Shown in pieces: positions 5,053 through 7,918 of a DNA stretch of 7,918 nt. Below the pieces are notes generated by a model. That model was not told where the DNA came from, searched no databases, and saw nothing but the letters and a program-made list of their open reading frames with translations. A program made the translations under genes and the position numbers. Each line of letters starts with the position of its first letter. Position 1 is the first letter of the stretch. This DNA is from Nitrosarchaeum sp. (lineage in GTDB: Archaea; Thermoproteota; Nitrososphaeria; Nitrososphaerales; Nitrosopumilaceae), in the NCBI GenBank assembly GCA_013140415.1, contig JABFSW010000035.1, positions 1-7,918 on the forward strand. Direction: 5' to 3'.

Positions 5053-5109
5053 GTTAATCTTTCTGAATTTGTGTATCAAAGCACAAACCTAGTAGGAAGA
5101 TAGATTAAC
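5053..5109 (+). promoter_or_regulatory. nested inverted repeats in the purS leader, possible structured RNA or operator
   Basis: Outer arms GTTAATCT (5053-5060) and AGATTAAC (5102-5109) are exact complements. Inside, TTCT (5061-5064) can pair with GGAA (5095-5098). An inner hairpin pairs TTTGTGT (5068-5074) with GCACAAA (5081-5087) around a six-base loop ATCAAA. The element ends 25 bases before the purS ATG. It matches no riboswitch class I know. It could be a cis-acting RNA, a protein-binding operator, or chance in AT-rich sequence. Confidence 0.4.
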
Positions 5110-5134
5110 CTCTTTTTAATTTTGCAAATTATTA

Positions 5135-5395
5135 ATGGCTACTTTTAATGTTCACGTGACCATTGAAAATAAACCTGGAATCAGTGATCCTGAAGGTGAA
5201 ACAATTCTAAATGATCTTGTATTGAAAGGTACACATTCTGCAATATCTAAAATCAAAACTGCAAAAATGCTAAAATTTACAATCAAAGAAAAAGATAAAA
5301 AATCTGCACAAACTAGAGTTCAAGAAATCTGTGATGAATTACGTATTTACAATCCTATGGTAAGCAAAATCACAATTGATGTGTTTGTTGCTTAG
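5135..5395 (+). CDS. purS: PurS, FGAM synthetase small subunit
   Basis: PurS bridges PurQ and PurL in the three-part formylglycinamidine ribonucleotide synthetase and helps pass ammonia between them. The 86-residue product matches the family's usual size (about 80-90). Signatures are the first strand FNVHVTIENKPGISDPEGETI (residues 4-24), with the typical K-P-G-[IV]-x-D-P-[QE]-G, the KIKTAKMLKFTI strand (39-50), the helix SAQTRVQEICDELRIYNP (57-74), and the closing strand SKITIDVF (77-84). The start ATG at 5135 is the only sensible one. No strong Shine-Dalgarno site precedes it, and a possible structured leader lies upstream. It is separated from purQ by 166 bases with a separate promoter, although the proteins act together in the cytoplasm. 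Confidence 0.95.
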   Translation: MATFNVHVTIENKPGISDPEGETILNDLVLKGTHSAISKIKTAKMLKFTIKEKDKKSAQTRVQEICDELRIYNPMVSKITIDVFVA

Positions 5396-5533
5396 TTGAT
5401 ATTTTATCTACTAAATTGTTCAATTTATGCGTAAATTTTATCAATGTATCACCAGATCCTGATTTATCGTTCTATCTGTTTAGTGGCAAGCGATCAAATA
5501 TTCCTCATTTCTGTATTTTTGACTAGATTCAAA

Positions 5534-5541
5534 TTAAATAT
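5534..5541 (+). promoter_or_regulatory. TATA-like box for purQ-purL
   Basis: TTAAATAT lies 21-28 bases ahead of the GTG at 5562, a good archaeal TATA match at leaderless spacing. It implies that purQ and purL can be transcribed independently of purS. In the rest of the 166-base gap (5396-5561) I see no gene or strong repeat. Confidence 0.55.
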
Positions 5542-5561
5542 CTCTGCAGATAAAACTAATT

Positions 5562-6242
5562 GTGAAGATAGGTGTAATAGTTTTTCCAGGCAGTAATTGT
5601 GATCGAGATATGTATCATGTCTTGACTGATGTTTTCAAGCTTGATGCTGAATATTTTTGGCATGAAAAAGGGTTGCCAAAAAATATAGATGCTGTAATCC
5701 TTCCAGGTGGGTTTTCTTATGGTGACAGATTGAGATCAGGGGCAATTGCGGCTCATAGTCCAATAATTAAAGATGTCAAAAAAATGGCAGAAAAAGGAAT
5801 TCCAATTTTAGGAGTATGCAATGGATTTCAAATTCTTGTAGAGGCTGGCTTACTACCTGGTGCATTACTCAAAAATACATCCCTGAATTTTATGTGTAAA
5901 TGGACTAGTCTAATAGTTGAAAATAACAAGACTCCTTTTACAAATAAATTAAAACTACATCAAAAAATTCCAATTCCAATTGCCAATGGCGAGGGAAGAT
6001 ATTATGTGGATGATGAGACACTTAAAAAATTAAAGAAAAAAAATCAAATTGTATTTCGATACAGTGAAGTAGTAAACGGCTCTTCCGATAGAATAGCTGG
6101 AGTTTGTAATGAGGATGGCAATGTTGTTGGTATGATGCCTCATCCAGAAAGAGCGGCTGAATCTGAAATTAATCCAATTGACAATAAACCGTCTTCTCTT
6201 ATTTTTGAATCACTACTAACTACAATTGGTGTTAAAAATTGA
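5562..6242 (+). CDS. purQ: PurQ, glutaminase subunit of FGAM synthetase
   Basis: PurQ hydrolyses glutamine and supplies ammonia to PurL for the conversion of FGAR to FGAM, the fourth step of IMP synthesis. It is a class I glutamine amidotransferase of 226 residues, the usual length. Seen: IGVIVFPGSNCDRD (3-16), the oxyanion block ILPGGFSYGDRLRSGAIAA (46-64), the nucleophile elbow LGVCNGFQIL (83-92) with Cys86, and MMPHPERA (191-198) giving His194 and Glu196 to complete the triad. All catalytic residues are present. The start is GTG at 5562, directly before the conserved KIGVIVFPG and supported by the TATA box spacing; there is no Shine-Dalgarno site. The stop TGA shares bases with the purL TTG, so translation of the two is probably coupled. 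Confidence 0.97.
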   Translation: MKIGVIVFPGSNCDRDMYHVLTDVFKLDAEYFWHEKGLPKNIDAVILPGGFSYGDRLRSGAIAAHSPIIKDVKKMAEKGIPILGVCNGFQILVEAGLLPGALLKNTSLNFMCKWTSLIVENNKTPFTNKLKLHQKIPIPIANGEGRYYVDDETLKKLKKKNQIVFRYSEVVNGSSDRIAGVCNEDGNVVGMMPHPERAAESEINPIDNKPSSLIFESLLTTIGVKN

Positions 6243-7918
6243 GTTTAGAGCCACAGGAACTAGATGATCTTACATCTAAAATCGGAAGAAAACCCACATC
6301 TACTGAATTACAAATTGTAGCTGCTGAATGGTCTGAACATTGCTCATACAAATCATCAAAGAAACATCTCAAAATGTTACCCATGAAAGGGCCACTTGTT
6401 ATCTCTGAAAAAGGATACGATTCCGGAGTTTTAGATGTTGGTGATGGCTATGTCATAACTGCTCATATTGAAAGTCACAACCACCCATCAGCTGTTGAGC
6501 CATATGGTGGAGCTGCAACTGGTGTTGGTGGAGTTATTCGCGATATTCTTTCAGCAGGAACAAGACCTATTGCCATTTTTGATGGTTTGAGATTTGGAGA
6601 TATTGAAAAAGATCTACAAGCAAGATGGCTTTTCAAAAATGCAGTTACTGGAATTGCAGATTATGGAAACTGTTTAGGAATTCCTACCATTGGCGGCGAA
6701 GTTGAATTTGATGAATGCTATTCTAATTATGCACTAGTTGATGTTGCAGCTATTGGATTTGGAAAGAAAAAGAATCTGATCAAAAATCATGCTAAAAAAG
6801 GTGATCTTGTAGTATTGCTTGGAGGTTCTACAGGAAGAGATGGAATTGGTGGCTCGCAATTTGCTTCGGACTCTTTAGAATCTGAGAATAGATCTGCAGT
6901 TCAAATCCCAGATCCCTTTATTGAAAAATTAATCATAGAGGCAATACTAGAAGCTCGAAATCAGAATCTTATTCATGCAATGAAGGATCTTGGCGGTGGA
7001 GGATTATCTTGTGCTGTATCTGAAACTGCAGATGCGTTATCCATTGGAATCGAAATGGATGTCACTAAAGTTCACACTCGTGAATCTGATATGAATCCTG
7101 ATGAAATTATGGTGTCTGAATCCCAAGAAAGAATGTTAATAGTAACTGACAATGACAAACTAAAAAAACTACAGGAAATCTGCAAAAAATTTCGTATCAC
7201 GTGTTCTGTTATTGGTCATGTGACTTCAAATAATATGATGCATGTGAAAAAAGGCAAAAAGACATGTGCTAATCTTCCAACTGACGTTGTTGCAAATGCT
7301 ACTCTTTTAGATAGACCTTCCAAGAAACCTGCATATCTAAAAAACATCGAAAAGGAAAAAAAACTCAAACCAATTTTAGACTATTCCAAAATGATGATGA
7401 GGTTTATCTCATCGCCAAACATTGCAAGCAAAATTTGGGTATATGGACAATATGATCATGAGGTTGGTATTCGAACCGTAGTCAAACCTGGCCTAGATTC
7501 ATCCGTTCTTCGACTTGATAACGGTAAATTTTTGGCAGCAAAAATAGATGGTAATCCAAAACACTGCTATATCAATCCCAGAGAAGGAGCAATAGGATGC
7601 TTTGAGGAGGCATGCAGAAATGTTGTTTGTACTGGTGCAAAACCAATTGGAATGCTTGATCATTTACAATTTGGAAATCCAGAAAATCCTGAAATTTTTT
7701 GGACATTTTTGGAATCATTAAAAGGTCTTACTGACTTTGCAAAATACTTTGAAATTCCATGTGTTGGTGGAAAGGTCAGTTTGTACAATGAAACACCATC
7801 TGGTCCGATTAAACCTACACCTATAATTGGAATCTTGGGTTTGATTGATAAAACTCCTCTATATTCTCAGAAAATTACTACTGGAGATTGTCTTGTAATT
7901 ATCGGTGATACTAAAAAT
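6239..7918 (+). CDS. purL: PurL, FGAM synthetase synthetase subunit, C-terminal part outside window
   Basis: PurL uses ATP and PurQ-derived ammonia to turn FGAR into FGAM. The frame is open from TTG at 6239 to the window edge, 560 codons; small-type PurL is usually about 700-750 residues, so the last quarter is missing. Seen: an N-terminal helix with GRKPTSTELQIVAAEWSEHC, carrying the catalytic-region His34, then ESHNHPSAVEPYGGAATGVGG (78-98), IRDILSAGTRPIAIFD (100-115), GIADYGNCLGIPTIGGE (138-154), the nucleotide-binding GGSTGRDGIGGSQFAS (195-210), MKDLGGGGLSCA (248-259), SESQERML (293-300), and in the second half GQYDHEVG (403-410) and CVGGKVSLYNE (508-518). The initiator TTG overlaps the purQ TGA as TTGA, with no ATG nearby in frame before the conserved region. 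No frameshift or damage is seen. Confidence 0.96.
   Translation, partial: MSLEPQELDDLTSKIGRKPTSTELQIVAAEWSEHCSYKSSKKHLKMLPMKGPLVISEKGYDSGVLDVGDGYVITAHIESHNHPSAVEPYGGAATGVGGVIRDILSAGTRPIAIFDGLRFGDIEKDLQARWLFKNAVTGIADYGNCLGIPTIGGEVEFDECYSNYALVDVAAIGFGKKKNLIKNHAKKGDLVVLLGGSTGRDGIGGSQFASDSLESENRSAVQIPDPFIEKLIIEAILEARNQNLIHAMKDLGGGGLSCAVSETADALSIGIEMDVTKVHTRESDMNPDEIMVSESQERMLIVTDNDKLKKLQEICKKFRITCSVIGHVTSNNMMHVKKGKKTCANLPTDVVANATLLDRPSKKPAYLKNIEKEKKLKPILDYSKMMMRFISSPNIASKIWVYGQYDHEVGIRTVVKPGLDSSVLRLDNGKFLAAKIDGNPKHCYINPREGAIGCFEEACRNVVCTGAKPIGMLDHLQFGNPENPEIFWTFLESLKGLTDFAKYFEIPCVGGKVSLYNETPSGPIKPTPIIGILGLIDKTPLYSQKITTGDCLVIIGDTKN

Noticed and set aside
5416..5526. A short plus-strand frame from TTG to TAG (36 codons) in the purS-purQ gap
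   Set aside because: No ATG or GTG start, no upstream signal, ordinary composition with no domain-like pattern, and it stops just before the purQ TATA box; most likely chance.
1..7918. tRNA, rRNA, CRISPR array, insertion sequence or defence cluster
   Set aside because: No regularly spaced repeats, no cloverleaf-like stretch in the gaps, no transposase, nuclease or phage-like gene; the window is core metabolism, transport and regulation.

Overview
The window reads as chromosomal DNA of a low-GC archaeon, most likely an ammonia-oxidising Nitrososphaerota (Thaumarchaeota) of the Nitrosopumilus type. The archaeal assignment rests on a PurP-family gene (an archaeal purine enzyme), the separate purS/purQ/purL arrangement, a minimal TatA/TatC pair, a membrane-anchored ArsR-like regulator, and several TATA-like boxes 25-33 bases ahead of start codons with no Shine-Dalgarno sequence, as expected for leaderless archaeal mRNAs. 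The lineage within Archaea is inferred from overall gene character, not from a marker gene. Almost all DNA is coding; the longest stretch without a gene is 166 bases (5396-5561), so no long silent region needs explaining.

Layout. Positions 1-547 (minus) hold the first 182 codons of a PurP-family ATP-grasp protein whose expected glycine-rich loop is absent. An unrecognised 46-residue single-pass membrane protein follows at 647-787 (plus). Then ubiX (flavin prenyltransferase, 848-1411) abuts an SRPBCC-fold gene (1412-1846). Converging on these, and overlapping by 9 bases, is the minus-strand block: an unknown 154-residue protein (3355-2891), tatC (2860-2060) and tatA (2047-1838). Upstream on the same strand is a winged-helix regulator with two predicted membrane segments enclosing a methionine-rich loop (4140-3439). 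It is divergent from a secreted SIMPL-domain protein (4232-5011), with a 13-bp palindrome in the shared promoter region. The right part is a purine block on the plus strand: purS (5135-5395), then purQ (5562-6242) and purL (from 6239, cut by the window edge), the last two overlapping at TTGA.

How the genes fit together. PurS, PurQ and PurL form the three-part FGAM synthetase, step four of IMP synthesis; the PurP-like protein belongs to a family acting at a late step of that pathway. UbiX makes prenylated FMN for UbiD-family decarboxylases, in archaea including the one in the modified mevalonate pathway that supplies membrane lipids. TatA and TatC export folded proteins. No defence system, mobile element, CRISPR array, tRNA or rRNA was seen. 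The points most worth checking are a nested inverted-repeat structure in the purS leader, the methionine-rich membrane regulator, the loop-less PurP paralogue and the small membrane protein.
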